Shown: positions 1 to 6,513, numbered from the stretch's first letter. The stretch is 6,637 bases of DNA from Bacteroidales bacterium (GCA_031264975.1 JAISDH010000122.1:1-6637); one strand, 5' to 3'. Program-made: numbers and translations. Notes: a model not told the origin generated them from the letters alone.

Positions 1-49
1 TTGCTTGTTGCTTGCTGCCTGTTGCCCTTGTTCCTTATTCCTTGTCCCC
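1..49. repeat. 7-nt-periodic degenerate repeat tract
   Basis: Seven consecutive heptamers in exact register fill these 49 bases. The first two are identical (TTGCTTG) and later ones drift towards T-N-T-T-C-C-T. Six of the seven begin with T. Bases 2-14 occur again as an exact 13-nt reverse complement at 6322-6334, on the other side of the operon. The tract may continue left of the window. It is non-coding as far as I can see. The function is unknown; similar short-period tracts are, from memory, common between genes in Bacteroidetes. Confidence 0.7.
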
Positions 50-93
50 ATAATTAGGGGGGAAAAGGGAAGGATTATCCCAAATAATGGGGA
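45..93 (+). promoter_or_regulatory. possible leader hairpin upstream of hmuS
   Basis: Bases 45-55 (TCCCCATAATT) pair with 83-93 (AATAATGGGGA) with one mismatch in eleven. They enclose a purine-rich loop in which 56-74 is all A or G. The hairpin ends about 60 nt before the chosen hmuS start and is not followed by a T-run in the usual terminator position. It could be a leader or regulatory structure, or chance pairing. I see no convincing Fur-type operator, and the Bacteroidetes -7/-33 promoter pair is not clearly present: there is only TA-TG-TTTTG at 99-107, one base too long and without a good -33 partner. Confidence 0.25.
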
Positions 94-156
94 TGCGTTA
101 TGTTTTGCAGTTTTTTTACTTTTGCGGGTTGTAAAACGAGGAAAAATAAAACTCAA

Positions 157-3100
157 ATGATAAAGAAAAAAATCAAGTTCAGTATTATCGGATTGGCAAT
201 TATTGCTGTGGTTCTGTTGATGTTTTGGGCGCTTCGTATGAATGAAACGAAGATTGCTATGGTAAACTTTCCCAATTTTCAGTATGCCAAAATGGTCAAA
301 TCAAATGATAACGATTTCATCAGGCTAAAACAACTGACATTGGACGACTTTGACAAACTTAAACGTTATGACGCCGTATTGATTTTCGGTATGGGCATCC
401 GTATGACCGAAGAACATCGTCAAGTGTTGGAAGAACTTAAAAATAAAGGAATCCTTATCTATTCTACCGCCGTAACCGACCCTGTCAATAAGATATCCAC
501 ATTGGATTCTATTGCGGAAAAGCAGGTGGCAGCCTATCTTGGAAACGGGGGAGGGAAAAATTATCGTAATCTGTTTAACTATATCCGTAAAGATATTTTG
601 GGAAAGATGTTTTTCAACAAGCCCACAGAAAATCCTGTAGAGATAAACTCCAATATTCTTTTTCATCTGGGAGAAGAAACTGCCTTCAATACCGTAGAAG
701 AATTTGAAACCTACTACCGTGAAAATGGATATTACAAAGAAGGAGCGCCCAAAGTGGCTATTATCTGCGGCATGACGGGACCTTTCGACACGGATAAAGG
801 TTATTTGGATTCGTTGATTATTTCTTTGGAAAGTCGTCAACTGAATGTTTATCCGATATCCAGCGTGGTGAATCGGTTGGAATTTTTGGAAGAGATTTCT
901 CCTGATGCGGTTGTGTATATGCCTCACGGGCGTTTACTGATGGGGCAGGGAGATAAAGGCGTGGAATGGCTTCAACAGCGCAACATTCCTTTGTTTTGTC
1001 CATTGACGATACTTTCTCTTCGCGAAGAATGGATGGAAAGCAAGCAGGGGATATTGGGTGGATTTTTAAGTCAAAGCGTTGTCATGCCGGAATTGGACGG
1101 CGGCATATTGTCTTTTGCCCTCTTTGCACAGGAAATGGATAAGGACGGTTTATATTCATTTCAGCCTGTTCCCGGTCGTATGCAAAAGTTCGTCAACACG
1201 ATAACAAATTATCTTCATCTGAAAACAAAACCAAACAAAGATAAACATATCGCTATTTATTATTACAAGGGAGCGGGCAACAATGCGATGACGGCTTTTG
1301 GCTTGGAAGTGATACCTTCTTTGTATCATTTTATCAAAAGGCTACAGTCGGAAGGTTATACGGTAAACAATTTGCCTGCTACGTTAAAGGAGTTTGAAAC
1401 CCTTATCATGGAAAGAGGCGCCGTATTTAACAGCTACGCCGAAGGCAATATTGACCGTTACCTTCATTCAGATTATCCTGCTTTGGTACCGGCACAACAA
1501 TATGATTCATGGCTTAAAGCCAAACTTCTTCCCAAAGAATATGAAGCCTTAACGGCAAAACATGGGAAAGCGCCGGGAAATTATTATACTCTTTCGGATA
1601 ATGGTCAGGAGGCGATTGCTGTTACGCGGATAGACTTGGGCAATGTTGCACTTTTACCACAGCCCATACAGGGAACGGGAGAAAACACCTTTGCCGCCGT
1701 ACATGGAGAGAATCCCATTCCTCCGCATCATTATATTGCTTCTTATTTTTGGACGCAAGAGAGTTTTCATGCCGACGCCATGATTCATTTCGGCACGCAT
1801 GGTTCTTTGGAGTTTATTCCGGGAAAACAGGTAGCGCTTTCTTCCGCCGACTGGACAGACGTTTTGACGGGAGAATTGCCTCATTTTTATTACTACACCA
1901 TTGCCGATGTAGGAGAAGGTATTATTGCAAAACGACGCAGTTATGCCGTTACGGTTACCCACCTTTCACCGCCTTTTATTGAAACGGATTTGCGCGATAA
2001 GATAAATGAGTTGCAGTTGTCGATTCGTCAATATCTGGAAGCGGACAAAAAGAGTGAATCATTAAATCTAAAGATAAAAACACGCGCCGTAAACATGGGA
2101 CTGCATCGTGATTTGAAACTCGACAGTACGCTGAGCAAACCATATACGGAAGAAGAAATTTTAAAGATAAATAACTTTGCCGAAGAACTTTGTAATGAAA
2201 AGATAATAGGCGGACAACATATATTCGGCATTCCTTTTGAACAACGAAAAATACATTCCTCCGTCGAAATGATGGGAACAGACCCCATTGCTTACAGTTT
2301 GGCGGCATTGGATAAACTCAAAGGAAAAACCACCCAAAGTCAGTTGGAAAACAAATCCTATTTCCATTTACATTATTATATTCCTGCCCAAAACATCGTG
2401 AAAAAACTGTTGGCAAATCCTTCTATGGATATACATTCAACACTTCTTTCCTTAGGCGTTTCACAAGCCGATATTACCAAGGCGCAGGAAATTAACGAAC
2501 GAATGAATCCCCAAATGGAGCGTATGATTGCCGGAATGATAGAGCAGGCTAAAAAACAAAAGGGAAAACTGCAACATCCCGCCGGAATATCCAAGGATGG
2601 AGAAATGCCTGACTTCGTCAAAAAACGAATTGCAGAAAGGAAAGAAAAAGAACAAAAAGCCGAATCCGAAAGAGTAGACGCCATGGCAAAGGAAGCCCAA
2701 AAGAACGCTGTCCCCAAAGAAGACAGAGAATTTGCACAAGCTGTTCTTGCCATTGAAACAACCGTTAAGAATATAAACAAGTACAAAAATGCCTTAATAG
2801 AAAGTACCGACAGCGAACTTTCCGCCATGATTCGCGCTTTGTCAGGGGAATATGTTTTACCGACTTCGGGAGGAGATTTTGTCTCCAATCCCAATACGTT
2901 GCCAACCGGTCGGAATTTATATTCTATCAATGCGGAAGCCACTCCTACGCCGCAAGCATGGGATAAAGGCGTCTTGTTGGGAAAGGCGCTTTTGGATGAT
3001 TATCGGAAAAATCATGATAACAAATACCCCGAAAAGGTAAGTTTTACATTATGGTCTGGAAGTTTCATCGAAAGCGAAGGAGCGACTATTGCCCAGATAT

Positions 3101-4395
3101 TGTATTTATTGGGAGTAGAACCTGTTCGAGACCAGTTTAACAGAGTATTGGACATACGTCTTCTTCCCGAAAACGAATTAGCGCACCCGCGTATTGACGT
3201 GGTTGTACAGACGTCGGGACAGTTTCGAGATTTGGCGGCTTCTCGTTTATCGTTAATACAAAAAGCCGTCGATTTAGCCGCCGACGCCTACGACAAGCAA
3301 AATAAAAATTATGTTGCCCAGGGAAAAGAAAACGCCGAACGGGTGATGCTTGAAAAAGGATTTTCTCCAAAAGAAGCCAGAGAACTTTCCACCACCCGCA
3401 TATTCGGCGGACTGAATGGCATGTCCGGAACAGGGATTACCTCCATGGTTGAAAGCGGCGACAAATGGGAAAAAGAATCCGAAATTGCACAAACTTACCT
3501 CAACAACATGGGAGCTGTTTACGGCAGGGAACAGAGTTGGGGAGAGTTCAAAGCCGGCGTTTTTGAAGCTGCTTTGCAAAACACCGACGTCGTTATCCAA
3601 CCACGCCAAAGCAATACATGGGGAGCTTTGAGTTTAGACCATGTTTATGAGTTTATGGGCGGCATTACGCTTGCCGTCCGCAACGTAACGGGAAAAGACC
3701 CTGACAATTATTTCAATGACTTGCGCAATCATTATAATGTCCGCATTCAGGACTTAAAGGCGGCAATTGGCGTAGAATCCCGTACCACCATTTTCAATCC
3801 CGCCTACATCAAGGAACAAATGACAGGAGCGAGCGCCGCCAATGGTTTTGCCGATATTATACGCAATACCTACGGTTGGAATGTTATGAAACCGGATGTA
3901 ATCGACAACGAACTTTGGAATGAAATTTATGACGTCTACATAAACGACAAACTCAATCTGAATCTTCAACAGTTTTTTGAAGCAGAGAATCCGGCTGCGT
4001 TGCAGGAAATAACAGCGGTAATGATAGAAACCAATCGTAAAGGTTATTGGGACGCTTCGCCGGAACAGATTAACGCTTTGGCAAATTTGCATGTTGAATT
4101 GGTAGATAAATATGGCGCCGGATGTAGCGGTTTTGTATGTGATAATATGAAATTACAGGCTGCGATTGCTCAACAATTATCTCAGGAGCAGCAAAGCAAA
4201 TACAGCGCTTCTATTTCGCAGGCGCGCGAAGTACAGGTTTCCGGCAAAGAAGGAATTGTGATGGAAAAAGAAACGTTGCAAGACCAACCGGACGCCAAAA
4301 CAAACACGTTGTATACCGCCTTAATTGCTTTTGGCGTAGTTGCTTTTATCATCATTTTATTCTTTCTCATCGGCAAACGCAGGAAAAATGGATAA
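157..4395 (+). CDS. hmuS: HmuS: membrane-anchored CobN/Mg-chelatase-H-like protein of heme utilisation
   Basis: This 1,412-residue protein belongs to the CobN/BchH (tetrapyrrole chelatase large subunit) family. Landmarks: NGGGKNYRN (130-138), PELDGG (311-316), a YYYKGAGNN stretch (from about 368), the family signature HFGTHGSLEFIPGK (544-557; His544, His548), LPTGRN (915-920), the RIFGGLNG region (about 1082) and a C-terminal GAGCSGFVCDN (1320-1330; Cys1323, Cys1328). The C-terminal third matches Bacteroides/Porphyromonas HmuS better than true CobN: CobN's DSDDYYQFQGG is here SLDHVYEFMGG (1159-1169). A Lys/Glu-rich, probably coiled segment lies at about 819-860. Membrane segments at 8-26 (after MIKKKIK) and 1385-1405 (before GKRRKNG) both predict cytoplasmic tips and a periplasmic body. 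HmuS has been reported to take iron out of heme anaerobically (family knowledge); it is often annotated as cobaltochelatase. No CobS/CobT or ChlI/ChlD partner is present. The ATG at 157 is preferred over 100 because it puts the basic tip and membrane helix at the N-terminus. Confidence 0.92.
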   Translation: MIKKKIKFSIIGLAIIAVVLLMFWALRMNETKIAMVNFPNFQYAKMVKSNDNDFIRLKQLTLDDFDKLKRYDAVLIFGMGIRMTEEHRQVLEELKNKGILIYSTAVTDPVNKISTLDSIAEKQVAAYLGNGGGKNYRNLFNYIRKDILGKMFFNKPTENPVEINSNILFHLGEETAFNTVEEFETYYRENGYYKEGAPKVAIICGMTGPFDTDKGYLDSLIISLESRQLNVYPISSVVNRLEFLEEISPDAVVYMPHGRLLMGQGDKGVEWLQQRNIPLFCPLTILSLREEWMESKQGILGGFLSQSVVMPELDGGILSFALFAQEMDKDGLYSFQPVPGRMQKFVNTITNYLHLKTKPNKDKHIAIYYYKGAGNNAMTAFGLEVIPSLYHFIKRLQSEGYTVNNLPATLKEFETLIMERGAVFNSYAEGNIDRYLHSDYPALVPAQQYDSWLKAKLLPKEYEALTAKHGKAPGNYYTLSDNGQEAIAVTRIDLGNVALLPQPIQGTGENTFAAVHGENPIPPHHYIASYFWTQESFHADAMIHFGTHGSLEFIPGKQVALSSADWTDVLTGELPHFYYYTIADVGEGIIAKRRSYAVTVTHLSPPFIETDLRDKINELQLSIRQYLEADKKSESLNLKIKTRAVNMGLHRDLKLDSTLSKPYTEEEILKINNFAEELCNEKIIGGQHIFGIPFEQRKIHSSVEMMGTDPIAYSLAALDKLKGKTTQSQLENKSYFHLHYYIPAQNIVKKLLANPSMDIHSTLLSLGVSQADITKAQEINERMNPQMERMIAGMIEQAKKQKGKLQHPAGISKDGEMPDFVKKRIAERKEKEQKAESERVDAMAKEAQKNAVPKEDREFAQAVLAIETTVKNINKYKNALIESTDSELSAMIRALSGEYVLPTSGGDFVSNPNTLPTGRNLYSINAEATPTPQAWDKGVLLGKALLDDYRKNHDNKYPEKVSFTLWSGSFIESEGATIAQILYLLGVEPVRDQFNRVLDIRLLPENELAHPRIDVVVQTSGQFRDLAASRLSLIQKAVDLAADAYDKQNKNYVAQGKENAERVMLEKGFSPKEARELSTTRIFGGLNGMSGTGITSMVESGDKWEKESEIAQTYLNNMGAVYGREQSWGEFKAGVFEAALQNTDVVIQPRQSNTWGALSLDHVYEFMGGITLAVRNVTGKDPDNYFNDLRNHYNVRIQDLKAAIGVESRTTIFNPAYIKEQMTGASAANGFADIIRNTYGWNVMKPDVIDNELWNEIYDVYINDKLNLNLQQFFEAENPAALQEITAVMIETNRKGYWDASPEQINALANLHVELVDKYGAGCSGFVCDNMKLQAAIAQQLSQEQQSKYSASISQAREVQVSGKEGIVMEKETLQDQPDAKTNTLYTALIAFGVVAFIIILFFLIGKRRKNG

Positions 4396-5068
4396 CATTC
4401 TCATTCTTATTTCTGTTTTATGCCTGGGAAAAAGTATTATCATGACAAACCTCTTACCGCGTCTGTGGCATCGAGTTGTTTTTGTTCTCTTGTGTGTTCT
4501 TTTTATTTGGATAAGTTATCCGTATGCTATTGAAACCAATAAAATTAATCTGGAAAATATACTCATGCAACAAGACAGAATGTTGGATATGAACCTGTTT
4601 TTTGTCATAGATTTATTGCTATCCATAGGATTTTGCTGGGTTGTTTTTGCAAGGAGAAACAATCAGACCGTTGGAAAATATGCCATGTTATTGGCGTATA
4701 TCCCTTCGTTGTTGATTTTTCCGGTTATTTTCTATCTGCAAATAAATCTTTCATTTCTCTTTATCGGTTCTTCTTTTCTTTTATTGACAGCTGTTTATTC
4801 TGTTTTTATCGCTACATTTATCTTTGGCGGAGCTTATCTTGCGGGGAAACTACTGCCCATAGAATCGCGTTTGGAATTGACAATTGTCTTTTCCGGATTA
4901 CTTTTTGTCTTGATAATCTGTTGTACGGTATTTCATCCTTCTGCAAAGATTTTTTCTCAATCTTCATCTGTAAATGTTGGAGAATTATTTTTCTCATTCT
5001 TAGTCATAACAATCATTTTTCTCTTGGGTATTTTTGTCCCAAGAATTTATAAACTTTTCAAAAAATAA
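4388..5068 (+). CDS. hmuT: HmuT: multi-pass inner-membrane protein of the hmu operon
   Basis: This 226-residue protein is almost entirely hydrophobic, with about seven membrane segments near residues 2-19, 29-48, 69-88, 97-118, 121-150, 163-182 and 199-217, and a basic tail (RIYKLFKK). No catalytic motif or nucleotide-binding site is visible. Acidic or polar residues inside or next to the segments (Asp75, Glu199, His183) would be worth testing. The start at 4388 overlaps the hmuS stop by 8 nt (ATGGATAA) and has AGGA at 4381-4384 just upstream, so translation is probably coupled to hmuS; an internal ATG at 4442 would lose the first segment. The name rests on position between HmuS and the TolQ-like gene, as in the Porphyromonas/Bacteroides operon, not on a recognised domain. 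It should not be confused with HmuT, the periplasmic heme-binding protein of proteobacterial ABC transporters. It may be a permease or a scaffold for HmuS. Confidence 0.75.
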   Translation: MDNILILISVLCLGKSIIMTNLLPRLWHRVVFVLLCVLFIWISYPYAIETNKINLENILMQQDRMLDMNLFFVIDLLLSIGFCWVVFARRNNQTVGKYAMLLAYIPSLLIFPVIFYLQINLSFLFIGSSFLLLTAVYSVFIATFIFGGAYLAGKLLPIESRLELTIVFSGLLFVLIICCTVFHPSAKIFSQSSSVNVGELFFSFLVITIIFLLGIFVPRIYKLFKK

Positions 5069-5073
5069 CAATT

Positions 5074-5694
5074 ATGGAATATGTATCAAATTTAATGTTC
5101 TGGATTTCCAACGGTTTATTAGTACCGGTAATCGTTGGATTGCTTTTCTTCTTTTTTCGGGCAATTTTCATGCTTGGCGGACTTTTCAATCAATACATGT
5201 CGCGCAGTAAACAGGATAAAGCCCTGAAAAAAAGTCTTAATGAATTGGATAAACAAAATATCTCTACCTTTAAATCCATTCTTGAAAAAACGCCTTCCTC
5301 TAAATTTACAATAGCAGCCTTGCAATTGTATAAGGAGCAAAATAGCGCTATACATCGCAATCGTCAGATTTCCGAATTTGAGATAAACGCCGATAAAGAA
5401 CTTGGAAAATCAAAAGTATTGATTAAGTTCGGTCCGATTTTAGGATTAATGGGAACGTTAATTCCCATGGGTCCCGCTTTGGTAGGACTTTCAACAGGAG
5501 ATATTGGTTCTATGGCTTATAACATGCAAGTAGCTTTTGCCACGACTGTATTAGGTCTTTGCATAGGCGCTGCAGGATTCATACTGCTTCAAATTCGGCA
5601 ACGCTGGGTAGTTTCCGACCTGACCAACCTCGACTTTATCTCCGATTTGATGACTCAATACAAAAACGAAACGCCATGCAACGAAGAAGATTAA
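5074..5694 (+). CDS. hmuU: HmuU: MotA/TolQ/ExbB-type proton channel protein
   Basis: This 206-residue inner-membrane protein has the TolQ/ExbB layout: a membrane segment at about 11-37, a charged cytoplasmic stretch of about 75 residues (40-114), then two more segments at about 116-138 and 152-174. The signature is the run from FGPILGLMGTLIPMGPALVG (119-138) to AFATTVLGLCIGAAG (154-168). By analogy with ExbB and TolQ, Thr128 and Thr157/158 match the conserved pore-lining threonines; that is an alignment by eye. Such proteins form a pentameric channel around a single-pass partner and turn proton flow into motion. Here the obvious partner is HmuV, encoded immediately after. The gene starts 5 nt after hmuT with no Shine-Dalgarno sequence and an A-rich upstream. 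Nothing in it suggests a general ExbB: its place directly after hmuS and hmuT points to a dedicated motor. It is not related to the ABC permease also called HmuU in other bacteria. Confidence 0.9.
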   Translation: MEYVSNLMFWISNGLLVPVIVGLLFFFFRAIFMLGGLFNQYMSRSKQDKALKKSLNELDKQNISTFKSILEKTPSSKFTIAALQLYKEQNSAIHRNRQISEFEINADKELGKSKVLIKFGPILGLMGTLIPMGPALVGLSTGDIGSMAYNMQVAFATTVLGLCIGAAGFILLQIRQRWVVSDLTNLDFISDLMTQYKNETPCNEED

Positions 5695-6002
5695 TCAAAA
5701 CAGACGAAGACAACGACCCGATGTCTTTAGTATCAAATTTATTTGATATAGCGATGGTTTTTGCTGTTGCATTAATGGTAGCCTTGGTAACGAAGTTTAA
5801 CATGACGGAAGTTTTTTCTCAAGAAGATTACACCATAGTAAAAAATCCGGGAACAGAGAAAATGGAAATCATCACCAAAAAAGGAGAAAAGATAACAAAA
5901 TACGCCGCCAGCGAAGAACAAAAATCGACAAAACAAAAAGGAAGAAAAGTAGGTATCGCCTACGAACTTGAAAATGGAGAAATTATATACGTCCCCGAAT
6001 GA
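5676..6002 (+). CDS. hmuV: HmuV: small single-pass DUF2149 membrane protein
   Basis: This 108-residue protein has the DUF2149 pattern: a basic and acidic N-terminus (QRRRLIKTDEDNDP), the core NLFDIAMVFAVALMVALV (21-38) forming one membrane segment, then about 70 polar residues with a Lys-rich middle (82-91) and a short beta-like ending (GEIIYVPE). Asp24 lies at the start of the membrane segment, the same arrangement as the proton-carrying Asp of ExbD/TolR, so I infer it is the stator partner of HmuU. It is shorter than ExbD (about 140 residues) and shows no recognisable peptidoglycan- or TonB-binding domain. The N-terminus is probably cytoplasmic and the tail periplasmic. The ATG at 5676 overlaps the hmuU stop by 19 nt and has no Shine-Dalgarno sequence, so it is probably translated by coupling; an upstream in-frame ATG at 5559 would add an arginine-rich non-family extension read out of frame with hmuU. 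Unrelated to the ABC ATPase HmuV. Confidence 0.88.
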   Translation: MQRRRLIKTDEDNDPMSLVSNLFDIAMVFAVALMVALVTKFNMTEVFSQEDYTIVKNPGTEKMEIITKKGEKITKYAASEEQKSTKQKGRKVGIAYELENGEIIYVPE

Positions 6003-6020
6003 TATTCTTCGATGAATAAT

Positions 6021-6060
6021 GATTAGTGGATTGGTGAACGAATGGGCGAGTGGATTAGTG
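6021..6060. repeat. 8-nt-periodic degenerate repeat (GATTAGTG)
   Basis: Five octamers in exact register begin 18 nt after the hmuV stop. The first and last are GATTAGTG, and all five end in TG. The period is 8 here, against 7 in the tracts at 1-49 and 6321-6383, but the general make-up (a short, drifting word in strict register) is the same. Confidence 0.65.
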
Positions 6061-6070
6061 AAAAATAACA

Positions 6071-6162
6071 TCAGCTCTGAAGGGCTGAAATCAACAGCAC
6101 AGCGCAACGCGCTGTGTTGAAAACGTACCCACTTTCTATTAAGCCACAACGGGGCGTAATCC
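6071..6162 (-). repeat. double-hairpin intergenic repeat, minus orientation
   Basis: Read on the minus strand this holds one full unit (6162 to 6094, 69 nt) followed by the first hairpin of the next (6093 to 6071). The full unit starts with GATTACGCC and a weak first hairpin. It then has a variable stretch and a strong second hairpin, CACAGCGC-GTT-GCGCTGTG (6115 to 6097, a perfect 8-bp stem), and the constant tail CTGTTGATT. The second hairpin and the following box match the copy at 6514-6600 very closely but in the opposite orientation. Confidence 0.75.
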
Positions 6163-6170
6163 ATTTCATT

Positions 6171-6303
6171 TGATTATGCCCTTTCAGGGCTTGGTAGATA
6201 TTATGTGCATTCTGTCTGTAGGGCGTTGCCCTACGCTGTTGATTACGCTCTTTCAGCGCTTTTTACATCTTCCGACCATAGCTTGGCGTTGCACCTACAT
6301 TAT
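6171..6303 (+). repeat. two tandem double-hairpin repeat units, plus orientation
   Basis: Two units of 69 nt (6171-6239) and 64 nt (6240-6303) each begin with TGATTA. Unit one has hairpin GCCCT-TTC-AGGGC (6178-6190), a variable part, then GTAGGGC-GTT-GCCCTAC (6218-6234, a perfect 7-bp stem), and runs through CTGTTGATTA into unit two. Unit two has CGCT/AGCG around CTTTC, and a decayed second hairpin that keeps only the GGCGTTGC core (about 6284-6291). A third TGATTAG at 6304 starts another copy that breaks off at once. Confidence 0.75.
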
Positions 6304-6320
6304 TGATTAGACGAAGAAAA

Positions 6321-6383
6321 ACAAGCAACAAGCAAAACAGTAGATAAGTAAACCGCCCTCTCCAATTAACCACTAACCGTTAA
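6321..6383. repeat. 7-nt-periodic degenerate repeat tract
   Basis: Nine heptamers can be laid in one register. The first two are identical (ACAAGCA). The last three share the ending TTAA or CTAA (CCACTAA, CCGTTAA), and the middle ones are poorly conserved. Bases 6322-6334 are the exact reverse complement of 2-14. Words of the TAACCACTA type also appear at 6481-6489, and ATTAATCAACTAATC lies near the window's right edge. Confidence 0.6.
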
Positions 6384-6398
6384 CTGCTATAAAAGTGC

Positions 6399-6425
6399 GA
6401 AAGGCTACCGTTGAGGCAGCCTTTC
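6399..6425. terminator. possible intrinsic terminator hairpin
   Basis: GAAAGGCT (6399-6406) pairs perfectly with AGCCTTTC (6418-6425), and CC/GG can add two inner pairs around a GTTGA loop. Downstream on the plus strand there is only a weak T stretch (ATTTTACATTT); on the minus strand the hairpin is followed by GCACTTTTAT. It could end transcription from either side. It lacks a clean T-run, so efficiency is uncertain. Confidence 0.45.
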
Positions 6426-6462
6426 TAAGGATTTTACATTTAGTTATATCTTTATTTGCTAT

Positions 6463-6487
6463 GTGGTTATATTAATCAATTAACCAC
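6463..6487. other. AT-rich dyad
   Basis: GTGGTTA (6463-6469) and TAACCAC (6481-6487) form a perfect 7-bp inverted repeat around an 11-nt AT-rich centre. The right arm belongs to the TAACCACT-type word of the periodic tracts, so the symmetry may simply be two such words in opposite orientation. An operator for a downstream gene is an alternative with no other support. Confidence 0.3.
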
Positions 6488-6513
6488 TATTTGATGTCCT
6501 TGCACCTTTCTGT

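Noticed and set aside
99..107. TATGTTTTG as a Bacteroidetes -7 promoter element
   Set aside because: The consensus is TAnnTTTG and this has one extra base. I see no good TTTG/TTG at the -33 spacing, so I did not call a promoter.
100..156. Upstream in-frame ATG at 100 as the hmuS start
   Set aside because: It would add 19 residues (MFCSFFTFAGCKTRKNKTQ) ahead of the basic tip and membrane helix. FAGC slightly resembles a lipobox, but there is no proper signal peptide before it. The ATG at 157 gives the expected anchor and has a GAGG at 138-141, though the distance is long.
325..927. Minus-strand open frame of 200 codons inside hmuS
   Set aside because: It lies wholly within well-conserved HmuS sequence and its product shows no recognisable features; it is a shadow frame.
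157..4395. Reading the large gene as a true cobaltochelatase CobN for B12 synthesis
   Set aside because: There are no cobS/cobT or other cobalamin genes nearby, both ends carry membrane anchors, the DSDDY motif is replaced, and the neighbours are those of hmuSTUV. The C-terminal part resembles HmuS of Bacteroidales.
4633..5052. Plus-strand open frame of 139 codons inside hmuT
   Set aside because: It is the +1-type shadow of a T-rich membrane-protein gene, rich in Phe, Cys and Ser, without its own start context or family match. The hmuT frame is coupled to its neighbours.
6003..6018. Hairpin TATTC/GAATA right after the hmuV stop as operon terminator
   Set aside because: The stem is only 5 bp and AT-rich, and there is no T-run after it.
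5772..6164. Minus-strand open frame of 130 codons over hmuV and the repeats
   Set aside because: It runs antisense through the clear DUF2149 gene and into repeat hairpins, and its product is a low-complexity Phe/Ser-rich string with no family features.
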